Shown: positions 16,926 through 24,405 of the stretch, one piece after another | How the letters are laid out: every line of letters starts with the position of its first letter | How positions within the stretch are numbered: position 1 is the first letter of the stretch | DNA from: Bacteroidota bacterium | GTDB lineage: Bacteria; Bacteroidota; Bacteroidia; B-17B0; Aurantibacillaceae | Length of the DNA: 64,000 nucleotides | Direction of reading: 5' to 3' | NCBI GenBank assembly: GCA_016708845.1 | Contig: JADJFB010000023.1 | Location: 1-64,000 of the forward strand | The notes under the pieces: model-generated | What the model was told of the DNA's origin: nothing | The model's input: only the letters and a program-made list of their open reading frames with translations | Database searches by the model: none | Translations under genes and position numbers: made by a program

Positions 16926-17284
16926 TTAGCTATTCTTTTTAAGTCACTTTTTTCTTAGTTAAATTGGAACATACTTTCTTTGCCTGCCATGCAAAGAAAG
17001 TTATCAAAGAAAAATCACCGCTTCTTAAATTTAACTTGAAAATTGCGAATCAATTTCCACCCGATTTTAGAAACTCGTCGAGTGAAAAACTCGACTCAAA
17101 CAGCCTAAAATCGTCGCACATGCAGCGCTAAATTGCTTCTTATTTTCTACGTTAAATTTAAAAGGCGGAACCTACTATCAAACTTTAAACGCTCGTTTTT
17201 TATTCGGAGTTTTAATTTGAGTCGAGTGTTCACGCTTATATCTACATTGGAAAATTAAGCGATGGAATTTACGTTTAACGGCCT
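16926..17284. repeat. Further repeat-family modules, no gene
   Basis: The segment contains a hairpin ACTTTCTTTGC-CTGCCAT-GCAAAGAAAGT (about 16972-17001), a GAGTG/CACTC-type inverted pair around ACTCGTCGAGTG (about 17070-17090), and a stretch at about 17220-17265 that matches 5275-5315 in inverted orientation. No coding frame is supported. Confidence 0.5.
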
Positions 17285-17411
17285 ATTAAAATTTGGCGTA
17301 TAAATCAAGCAGCATCAAAAGCGTTGGCATGCGCCAAGATAATTTGGGCTGTTCGCGAAGCGCTTTCAAATTATCAGATTGATGCTGTGCAGATTTTAGC
17401 TAAATTTTAAT
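17285..17411 (+). repeat. Structured covarying repeat, copy 2
   Basis: The same three helices as copy 1 can be drawn. P1 is ATTAAAATTTGGC (17285-17297) with GCTAAATTTTAAT (17399-17411). P2 is GCAGCATCA (17309-17317) with TGATGCTGT (17380-17388). P3 is GATAATTTG (17338-17346) with CAAATTATC (17367-17375). The loop beginning GGCTGTTCGCGAAGCG is kept. Compared with copy 1, two pairs in P2 and three in P3 changed on both sides so that pairing holds. Like copy 1, it sits between convergent genes. Confidence 0.75.
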
Positions 17412-17465
17412 GAGCCTTGATTTTTTTGTCAACTTTTTGTATCAAGACAAAAAGTAAAATTAATT
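17412..17465. repeat. Hairpin module after structured repeat (copy 2)
   Basis: After GAGCCTTG comes the hairpin ACTTTTTGT-ATCAAG-ACAAAAAGT. Copy 1 has ACTTTCTGT-TTCAAG-ACAGAAAGT in the same place, so one stem pair changed on both sides here too. The hairpin may also act as a terminator for the minus-strand gene at 17497. Confidence 0.55.
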
Positions 17466-17496
17466 GCCCTGCTATGATAGGAATTAAGCCTAAACA

Positions 17497-17742
17497 TTAT
17501 AAACTACTTTTCACTAATCTTTTTTTTCTTTCAATCGCTAACTCTATTTGGTTATTGGCTTCAAGGTTGCTTAAAGTGGCTAGTTCATAATTGCCATTTT
17601 CATAATGCTTCGCCGCTTCTCGGTGGCTTTGTGTGGCTGCTTCTAAATAAGTAGCTACTTTTTTATGGTTATGAATTTGAAGTTCGATTTCTTCTTTAAA
17701 TTTTGCTTTATTGCTTCTTAGCGGGTTTACAAAAACAGACAT
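17497..17742 (-). CDS. Small helical protein of unknown function
   Basis: An 81-residue charged, helix-rich protein starting MSVFVNPLRSNK. The reading frame is open back to 17841, but the extension (ending SNTKY) is cysteine-rich and poorly protein-like, so the internal ATG is preferred. The core (IELQIHNHKKVATYLEAATQ, YENGNYELATLSNLEANNQI) looks like one helical hairpin of TPR-like character. No family is recognised. Confidence 0.5.
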   Translation of the reverse strand: MSVFVNPLRSNKAKFKEEIELQIHNHKKVATYLEAATQSHREAAKHYENGNYELATLSNLEANNQIELAIERKKRLVKSSL

Positions 17743-17841
17743 ATACTTAGTATTTGAGGCAACGACAGTGTTGCAGCATAAAGTTGAGGCTTTTAAAAAA
17801 AATCTGGTTACATAGTTCTTAAAGATACTTGCATGATTCAC

Positions 17842-18039
17842 GGTTTTTATGTTTTAAATGACCGTGTTGCTGTATCTTAAACAAAACAATGGTATTATAG
17901 ATGTCATAACCAGTTATAGTAAAATGTAAACCAGTTACAAAGTACTTACTACCTCTTAAGTAAATGAACTATTATTGAGGTGTTTGAATCGTAATTTTGA
18001 AATAGAATTTTTTTTTATTAACCCTTTAATAAATTACTT
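17842..18039. promoter_or_regulatory. Intergenic with a direct repeat ACCAGTTA
   Basis: Two copies of ACCAGTTA lie about 21 bases apart (near 17909 and 17930), one full helical step times two. They may be an activator or repressor site for the small gene at 18040. The rest is A/T-rich with no gene. Confidence 0.3.
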
Positions 18040-18180
18040 ATGAAAACCTGTAGCGCAACCATCGTATGTATTAGCTTAACGGTAATTTTATTTTTTGTGA
18101 CGATTTTTACCGTTTTATCCTCTAACCATCTTCCAGAAAAAAATGAGGCCCTTGCTTTGTTGGTTACTGATAATGGATAG
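18040..18180 (+). CDS. 46-residue single-pass membrane peptide
   Basis: The frame starts MKTCSATIVCISLTVILFFV and ends LLVTDNG. It has a strongly hydrophobic segment at about 7-28 and a short polar tail. The 5' context (an A/T stretch, then CTTATGAAAACC) resembles that of the gene at 19231 (TTCTTATGAAAACC), which supports translation. No family is recognised. The frame ends 56 bases before the convergent gene at 18237. Confidence 0.45.
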   Translation: MKTCSATIVCISLTVILFFVTIFTVLSSNHLPEKNEALALLVTDNG

Positions 18181-18236
18181 GTTTTACTGCCTTAAAATTA
18201 ATGGAGTATATCAAAAAAGAGGAGTGAAAAGCATAC

Positions 18237-18629
18237 TTAAAACTTTACCTGATATACATCCATCGTATTTCTCGGAATATTAAATACCTCAAAACCACCA
18301 GCTTGTGGTATCATCTCAATTAAATCAAAGCTTTTGCAGCCTTTACTGAGTCCTTCAAAAATTAAGGTAAAGCCACGTCCATCGTTTAATGTCCATTGCG
18401 GGGCAAAGCTAATATTAAAGGCGGTAATTAATTTTGCTCTTCTATCCGAACCATGTTCTACTAAATACGTGCTTGGCCAAATACGATAGGCATCATTCCC
18501 ATCGCCATCGCAACTGCAATGCACAATGGTTTGTCGCTCTTCGCTTTCCAAGGTTTTTACTTCTTCTTTTACCTCGACTTTAGTTTTGGTTATTTCTTGT
18601 GTTTCAATCATTACCACAAAATTAAGCAT
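18237..18629 (-). CDS. Conserved-looking hypothetical protein, coupled to upstream gene
   Basis: A 130-residue cytoplasmic-type protein. Its ATG overlaps the stop of the upstream gene by one base (TAATG), indicating translational coupling. The N-terminal third is a charged helix (IETQEITKTKVEVKEEVK). The rest is beta-rich with CSCDGDGND and FAPQWTLNDGRGFTLIFEGL. An alternative start is the Met at codon 7. No family is recognised. Confidence 0.55.
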   Translation of the reverse strand: MLNFVVMIETQEITKTKVEVKEEVKTLESEERQTIVHCSCDGDGNDAYRIWPSTYLVEHGSDRRAKLITAFNISFAPQWTLNDGRGFTLIFEGLSKGCKSFDLIEMIPQAGGFEVFNIPRNTMDVYQVKF

Positions 18630-19021
18630 TAATTTTTTTCGGCAATATTAGTTGAATTCATAAATTTTGCCTTAACAGGAATGCCGTTTATAATGAATGT
18701 GATATCACAATAATCAAATCGGGGGTTGGCAACACTCACTGTAAAGCCGTTTTTGCCTATGGTAATTAATGATTTATTTAAACATTCATCATAAGGGTAA
18801 CAAAACACTATTTCACTTAATACGCCATCGTTAGATACCGCGTTTAATGATTTATCGTATAAATACACGTAAATAACAGATACAGAATTTAAGAACTCGA
18901 TATTGTAGTTTTGAATAGTTTTAACGACTCCGCCTTTTGGGCCAATTTGTAAGATGTTTTTTTCTTGCGCTTTAGTGCATAAAGTTATTAGGCTTAAGGC
19001 AATAATTAATAGTGTTTTCAT
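18629..19021 (-). CDS. Secreted hypothetical protein
   Basis: The 130-residue protein has a clean signal peptide (MKTLLIIALSLITLCTKAQ), so it is exported. The mature part is beta-rich with four cysteines (including CYPYDEC and DYCDITF) that could form disulfides in the periplasm. It is the first of two coupled genes. No family is recognised. Confidence 0.6.
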   Translation of the reverse strand: MKTLLIIALSLITLCTKAQEKNILQIGPKGGVVKTIQNYNIEFLNSVSVIYVYLYDKSLNAVSNDGVLSEIVFCYPYDECLNKSLITIGKNGFTVSVANPRFDYCDITFIINGIPVKAKFMNSTNIAEKN

Positions 19022-19230
19022 GGTATAGGTTTTTGTTCATGTAAATGTGAACTATATATCATGATAAAACTTACACTATGCATAAACATTGTTATAGATA
19101 TTACTGTAGATTTTATAGAGACCAACTGTGATTTATGTAAGATATTTAGAAAGAAATGTAAGTCATAGTATTTTATTTAAATGAAATTTGTTGCGTAGAA
19201 AAAATGTTTTTACTACCTAAATAATTTCTT

Positions 19231-19734
19231 ATGAAAACCATTTACAAAACGATATTATTCTTTACTGTTATTAGTGTGTCAACGGGAACCATTCAAGCTC
19301 AAGTGTTGAGCGATTCGGCTAAAGTGGCATTACAAAATAAGGAAGAGGTTGAAATGCAACAACGTAAAGACGATAGAAAAGTAGAGAAGCGCGCAAGCGA
19401 AATTGAGAAAGCAGAAAAGAAAGTTGTGAAAAAAGATAAGGCAGTGAAAGATGCACAAGCCGATTCGGATGAAGAGCGCGAGAAAGTAAGAAAATCGCAA
19501 ATGAAAACCGATGATAAGGCAGATGATTTACGTAAAGCACAAAACAAAACAGATGATAAAGCAGATGATTTGCGAAAGGCTAATGAGAAATTAGAAGATA
19601 AAGAAGCAGATAAGAGAAAGGCTGAAAGAAAATTAGAAGAAAAGAAAGCAGATATTAAAAAGGATGAATTAAAAGATGCTGAGAAAAAACAAAAAGCCTT
19701 AGACAAGAAAAATGAAGAAGATAAACCTCATTAA
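19231..19734 (+). CDS. Secreted, highly charged coiled-coil repeat protein
   Basis: The 167-residue protein has a signal peptide ending near IQAQ. The rest is almost entirely Lys/Glu/Asp/Ala in short imperfect repeats such as KTDDKADDLRKAQN, KTDDKADDLRKANE and KLEDKEADKRKAER, predicted to form one long helix or coiled coil. It should be periplasmic or surface-exposed. A serine/phenylalanine-rich frame on the other strand is a shadow of these repeats. It precedes a PepSY-like secreted protein by 21 bases, likely in one operon. Role unknown. Confidence 0.65.
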   Translation: MKTIYKTILFFTVISVSTGTIQAQVLSDSAKVALQNKEEVEMQQRKDDRKVEKRASEIEKAEKKVVKKDKAVKDAQADSDEEREKVRKSQMKTDDKADDLRKAQNKTDDKADDLRKANEKLEDKEADKRKAERKLEEKKADIKKDELKDAEKKQKALDKKNEEDKPH

Positions 19735-19755
19735 TTAATATTAAAACTATAAATC

Positions 19756-20331
19756 ATGTACACCATTCGTTTAATTAAATTTTTAGCTTGCATAGTTTTC
19801 ACAACTGTTTCTGTAAAAGGCTCAGCGCAAGAAGTTAAAGCACCAGTTGAAAACCCTAAGGCTGTTACAACCTACGTTGAAACTAGCCTGGTTCCTGCCA
19901 TTATTTTAGAAAAATATACGAAAGAATATCCTTTAAGAACCTTGGAAGTATGGCATGGCTATCCCGAAATTTTAGATGAATCGGATTGGTTTGGCTGTAA
20001 TCCTTATTTATACAATTGTGTTAACCCTAAATATTATGTAGTTGATTTTACTCAAAATAAAATACCTTACAGAGTCGTTTATAATTTAGAGGGTAAGAAA
20101 ATAGCCGTGCATAGAAGCATGGATACTAAAACAATCAAAGCCATTGCTAAAGCCATCATGAAAACGAAATATAAGGATTGGAAAATTTCGAAGGCTCAAG
20201 AAGAAATTTTTAAAGGAGAGGATGCCGATAAGTTAGTGGTTTATAAAATTGAAGTGACTAAAGGCGATAATGTACATTATTTGTTTTATAAAGCTAATGG
20301 CACTTTAATTAAAGATAAAGAGATTAAGTAA
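19756..20331 (+). CDS. Secreted PepSY-like (DUF2874-type) protein
   Basis: The 191-residue protein has a signal peptide ending near GSAQ. The mature part has the layout of PepSY-like periplasmic proteins of Bacteroidota: VPAIILEKYTKEYPLRTLEVW, YYVVDFTQNKIPYRVVYNLEGK, then a second half ending KVEYLFYKANGTLIKDKE-like sequence (VHYLFYKANGTL). The cysteine pair in FGCNPYLYNC is unusual. It is probably cotranscribed with the coiled-coil gene. The family call is tentative. Confidence 0.6.
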   Translation: MYTIRLIKFLACIVFTTVSVKGSAQEVKAPVENPKAVTTYVETSLVPAIILEKYTKEYPLRTLEVWHGYPEILDESDWFGCNPYLYNCVNPKYYVVDFTQNKIPYRVVYNLEGKKIAVHRSMDTKTIKAIAKAIMKTKYKDWKISKAQEEIFKGEDADKLVVYKIEVTKGDNVHYLFYKANGTLIKDKEIK

Positions 20332-20392
20332 TATTTATATTTTATTTGAAATACTGACTAATTTTTGAACGACTTGTATAAAGGACTATCCT

Positions 20393-21786
20393 TCATTTCT
20401 TTTTCTTTTCTTTTTCCAGGTCTTTAAACAGTTTGTCGTAATTTCCTTTAAAATTTTCTTTTAAATCGCTTACACCTAATTTTTCGATACAGTATAAATA
20501 TTTTGTAAGTGCATCTTTATTTTCTTTATCAAAAGTGCTTGATAGCCAAAACAATTGTGCTGCAAAATCATATACACCTAAATCCATTGCAATATCTGCG
20601 TAGGTATAAAGATCTTTGTTTTATCATCTCTATTTTTAAACAACTCTTGTATAGATTGACGACGAAATAGTAAATAGCCTTCTTTGCCATTACTTGCTCT
20701 TACATCCATACCATATATCGGATTACTCTTGTAAATAGAAATTTTAGCTTCATCCCAATCTTTTCTGTTATCTAACTCTATTTTTTTTGTTTCTATATCT
20801 AGTGCATTTTTTGAGTAGTATAATTCATATTTCACGCCAGCCGAATTGGGATATTTTTTTAAAATACTTTGATAAATAGCAATCGCTTCGGCGTAATTCC
20901 CTTTATCATGTTCTAAAATACCTCTGTTTTTTTCGGTTTCCAATTGTTTACTAAATTCTTCTAAGCGTCTTGACATTTCTTTTAAATAATTATGTGGTAC
21001 CGCTTTAGGATCTGAATACATTCTAATCATTTCAATATACTTAGTTGCATAATCAAATTCACCTTGCGATACTAATAGTGCTATTTTTGATACAGTTATT
21101 AATTGGTTACCAGCATTCATCTCCATACAAGCTCTCCAGTAATCTTTATTGCGACTTGTCAATTGCTCTACATCCAAAGCCATTGCATAGTTGCTTTCTT
21201 GAATTAATTTTCCGAAATTTTTTACGCCCACAAACTGATCGTTTACCATTACTTGATAAGCTGCTAAAACAGGCAGTACTTCAGTAATAGCATAAATTTT
21301 ATTTAATTCCATTTTCTCTTTTAAATTAGATTTTAAATAGGCCGCATCAATTTTATCTGCTGGCAAGACCAAATCTTTAAAATCATTTTTAGCATCATCT
21401 AAGGTTGATCGAACAAATATTGCCAATGGAAAATCAACCAATTTCATGTTTTCAAAAGCAACAGCTTGTAGCTTTTTTAAGAAGTCTGCCGATTTATTGT
21501 CTGGTAATTGAGGATTTGCGTGTAATTCAATACTTGTACTGCCTTTTTTATGAACGGTTATTAGTATCGCTACTTTTTGTAAATCGTAACCATTGGTGAA
21601 TTCTTTTTTTGTAAGGTCGGTAATTTCACCTATAGATTTTATGAATCCATCTTGGTTCATATTTACTTCTGCAATTTTATCATTCCCTAACAAGGCAATA
21701 TTTAATTGAGGTTCAATTTGTGCTTTTAAGTGTAAACTGTATAATGTAATACACAGACTGAAAATATAGACTAAAGTTTTTTGCAT
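20393..21786 (-). CDS. Exported TPR-containing protein, one frameshift
   Basis: The signal peptide ends LKAQ. A charged, mixed region is followed by a TPR (about 295-330: ILEHDKGNYAEAIAIYQSIL, KKYPNSAGVKYELYYSKNAL). The frame is broken near 20614-20616. Adding one A to an A3 run joins the 402-residue part to the 64-residue downstream part as DKTKDLYTYADIAMDLGVYD, giving a protein of about 465 residues that ends EKEKKKK. The single-base loss in a homopolymer suggests sequencing error. Function unknown; located in the periplasm or outer envelope. Confidence 0.65.
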
Positions 21787-21862
21787 TATTAAATATAATG
21801 GTTTTTTTAATTCAAGGCAAAATGTGGCTTATTTAAAGTACCTTCACTCTAAATAAAAATTC

Positions 21863-22294
21863 TTGAAAGCTCCAAAACACCATGCCAACAGTATTGAGGC
21901 ATCAGAATCTGATTACTTATTTATTGCACCCTCTCAATTGCCAAATTCGGGTAATGGTCTGTTTACAGCTATCGCTATTTATAAAGATGAAGTGATTTCC
22001 TTATTTAAAGGCGAAGTGTTAACCAGCTTACAAGCTAAATTGAGAGCCAACAAAGGGAATGATAAATATTTTATCAGTTTACCAAATGGCACCATGATGG
22101 ATTCGATGCGAGTGGCATGCTTTGCTAAATATGCCAATGATGCAGAAGGTTATTCTAAATCTAAATTTAAAAACTCTTCAAAAATTGCTTTAGACGAAGA
22201 TAATAACGTGTGCATTATTGCTACGCGGAACATTAAAGTAAATGAAGAAATATTTTGCGGCTATGGCAAAGCCTATTGGAAAAAGCATTCCTAA
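21863..22294 (+). CDS. Small SET-domain protein
   Basis: The 143-residue protein starts at TTG. SET-domain signatures are visible: NSGNGLFTAIAIYKDEVI at the front, CFAKYANDA in place of the usual RFxNH segment, and IKVNEEIFCGYGKAYW at the end. SET domains are SAM-dependent lysine methyltransferases; free-standing bacterial versions have mostly unknown substrates. It has no signal peptide, so it acts in the cytoplasm. It is convergent with the oxygenase gene 10 bases away. Confidence 0.75.
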   Translation: MKAPKHHANSIEASESDYLFIAPSQLPNSGNGLFTAIAIYKDEVISLFKGEVLTSLQAKLRANKGNDKYFISLPNGTMMDSMRVACFAKYANDAEGYSKSKFKNSSKIALDEDNNVCIIATRNIKVNEEIFCGYGKAYWKKHS

Positions 22295-22303
22295 GCAAAC
22301 GAC

Positions 22304-22900
22304 TTAATTATCTCTTTTCAGCCATCCTGTAATACTCATGCGTTGTTGTTGCGTTACGAGTACTTCGTGTTGTAATTCATTACTTTTAAAAAAAACGGTG
22401 GTGCCTTGCTCCGGCGCAATTTTTTGATTATTGTAATTTTGATATACCATTAACTGGCCGCCATCGGCTTCCTTCCAATCTGCGTTTAAATAACTAATCA
22501 TCGAAAATTTACGACTTGGATTATTATTAAAGCTATCGATGTGTTTTTTGTAAAAACTACCAGCTTCGTATAAGGAATAGTGAAATTCGTAACTATTTAT
22601 GCCAGCAAAACAACTTCGGTTTAAGTACTTAATAAAGTCATCTATCTGATCAAAAAACTCATTTTCGTACTCATTATCATGTTTTCTATCGAGCCAGTAA
22701 ATAGAATCGCTGCGAACGGCTTTGTCGTGAGAAATGATTTCACTGTTGCCAGTGCCAGCAGCTTTCATCAAATTTTGCTTCATGAGCGATTGTAAATTTT
22801 GTTTGAGATGATCAGATAATTCGATACTCAAAAAATCTTTTGAAATTCCAATATTATCTTTGATAAAACCAGAAATAAGCGATTCAAAGTCATGTTCCAT
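22304..22900 (-). CDS. 2OG-Fe(II) oxygenase, prolyl 4-hydroxylase-like
   Basis: A 198-residue cytoplasmic dioxygenase. Iron ligands are read as His and Asp in KHIDSF and the distal His in ELQHEV, and the 2-oxoglutarate-binding Arg in QQRMSITGWL. It includes the family stretch FHYSLYEAGSFYKKH and LNADWKEADGGQL. The hydroxylated target is unknown. It lies convergent to the SET gene, and both are protein-modifying families. Confidence 0.85.
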   Translation of the reverse strand: MEHDFESLISGFIKDNIGISKDFLSIELSDHLKQNLQSLMKQNLMKAAGTGNSEIISHDKAVRSDSIYWLDRKHDNEYENEFFDQIDDFIKYLNRSCFAGINSYEFHYSLYEAGSFYKKHIDSFNNNPSRKFSMISYLNADWKEADGGQLMVYQNYNNQKIAPEQGTTVFFKSNELQHEVLVTQQQRMSITGWLKRDN

Positions 22901-23045
22901 AAGGTTTTTATAGCCTGAAAGTACAGACGCTTAATAAAGGTAGTTTATTAAATGGATAATTGAGATAAAATAAATTTATATATTTTTTGAATGCGAATAG
23001 GTAACTACTAAAACTTTTAATATTATTGCTGCGTATTATACTTGC

Positions 23046-24266
23046 ATGGCTTCAGAAAGACATATTTCGATTAAGGATTTTCATTATGATTTGCCTGATC
23101 ATCGTATTGCTAGATATCCCTTGGAAGAAAGAGATTTATCGAAGTTGTTAGTGTATCAAAACGGAACTATTACCGAGTCTCAATACCTTGATATTGACAC
23201 CTTTTTGCCAACGGAGTCGATATTATATTTTAATAATACAAAGGTCATTCCTGCGCGTTTATTTTTTCAGACCTCAAATCAACGAGATATAGAAATATTT
23301 TGTTTAGAGCCAATTTCCGATAATGCCGATGTGTATGCTAATATGTTGCAACAGGCGAGTGCCCGATGGAAATGTTTAGTGGGTGGTGCTGCTAAATGGA
23401 AAGAACAATTTGTAACTATCAATACACCACACATACAAATTAAAGCAGAAATCATAGAGCGCTTGAATGGTTCTTTTATATTAGAGTTTACTTGGGAACC
23501 ATCAGATAAAACGTTTGCTGAAGTATTACAAATAGCTGGAGCAATTCCAATTCCTCCATACTTAAAACGTGCAACTGAAGAACTTGATTTAGAACGCTAC
23601 CAAACTATTTACGCTCAAAAAGAGGGATCTGTGGCAGCGCCTACTGCCGGCCTGCATTTTACGGATAGAGTTTTCGGAAAATTGAAAGCAAAACAAATTA
23701 GTGTCAATTACATTACCTTGCATGTGGGCGCAGGTACCTTTAAACCGGTGAAGTCTGAAACGATGACGGGTCACGATATGCATGGTGAATACATAGATGT
23801 TCCTTTAGAAACCATTGAATTTTTGTGTAAGAATATCGATAAAGATATTACGGCCGTTGGTACAACATCTTTAAGAACTTTAGAAAGTTTATTTTGGATT
23901 GGTGAAAAAATTTCAAAACGGCCCTCTTTATCAGCCAGTGATTTAATGGTGGAGCAGTGGCAACCATATGAAACTTTAAACAATCAAATCAGTGCAAAAG
24001 CATCATTGCAACATATCATTGATTTTTTAAAGCAACATGGCTTGAAAAATTTGTATGCTAAAACGAGTATTTTAATTGTACCTGGATACCAATTTAAAAT
24101 TGTGAAAGCTTTAGTGACTAATTTTCATCAGCCAGAAAGCACTTTAATTTTATTGATTGCAGCTTTTATTGGAGAGGATTGGCGCAAGGTATACCAATAT
24201 GCTTTAGAACATGATTATCGTTTTTTGAGTTATGGTGATGGCTCTTTGCTTTTTAGAAAAGTCTAG
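23046..24266 (+). CDS. queA: S-adenosylmethionine:tRNA ribosyltransferase-isomerase
   Basis: QueA transfers and isomerises the ribose of SAM to preQ1-tRNA, making epoxyqueuosine at wobble position 34. The 406-residue protein is somewhat longer than typical (about 350). It has YDLPDHRIARYPLEERD at the N-terminus, GAIPIPPYLKR, EGSVAAPTAGLHFT, ITLHVGAGTFKPV, GTTSLRTLES and LVTNFHQPESTLILL. It is complete and in frame. No queuosine gene neighbours are in view. Confidence 0.95.
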   Translation: MASERHISIKDFHYDLPDHRIARYPLEERDLSKLLVYQNGTITESQYLDIDTFLPTESILYFNNTKVIPARLFFQTSNQRDIEIFCLEPISDNADVYANMLQQASARWKCLVGGAAKWKEQFVTINTPHIQIKAEIIERLNGSFILEFTWEPSDKTFAEVLQIAGAIPIPPYLKRATEELDLERYQTIYAQKEGSVAAPTAGLHFTDRVFGKLKAKQISVNYITLHVGAGTFKPVKSETMTGHDMHGEYIDVPLETIEFLCKNIDKDITAVGTTSLRTLESLFWIGEKISKRPSLSASDLMVEQWQPYETLNNQISAKASLQHIIDFLKQHGLKNLYAKTSILIVPGYQFKIVKALVTNFHQPESTLILLIAAFIGEDWRKVYQYALEHDYRFLSYGDGSLLFRKV

Positions 24267-24405
24267 TATAGTAGACATATATAACTTCAGAAATAGTTTT
24301 TCAGCAACTTCTTAATTTTATTACAGAATAGTATATTTTGATGGTTTAGGTAATATTATTTTAAATTCCCCTTTTTTTGACGATATTTAATTTGTCATAA
24401 ATAAG

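Noticed and set aside
16780..17496. CRISPR array in the repeat island
   Set aside because: The repeats are few, unevenly spaced and in mixed orientation, with no constant spacers and no cas genes nearby.
19299..19706. 135-residue Ser/Phe-rich ORF opposite the coiled-coil gene
   Set aside because: It is a mirror of Lys/Glu/Asp codons in the real gene, which has a signal peptide and repeats.
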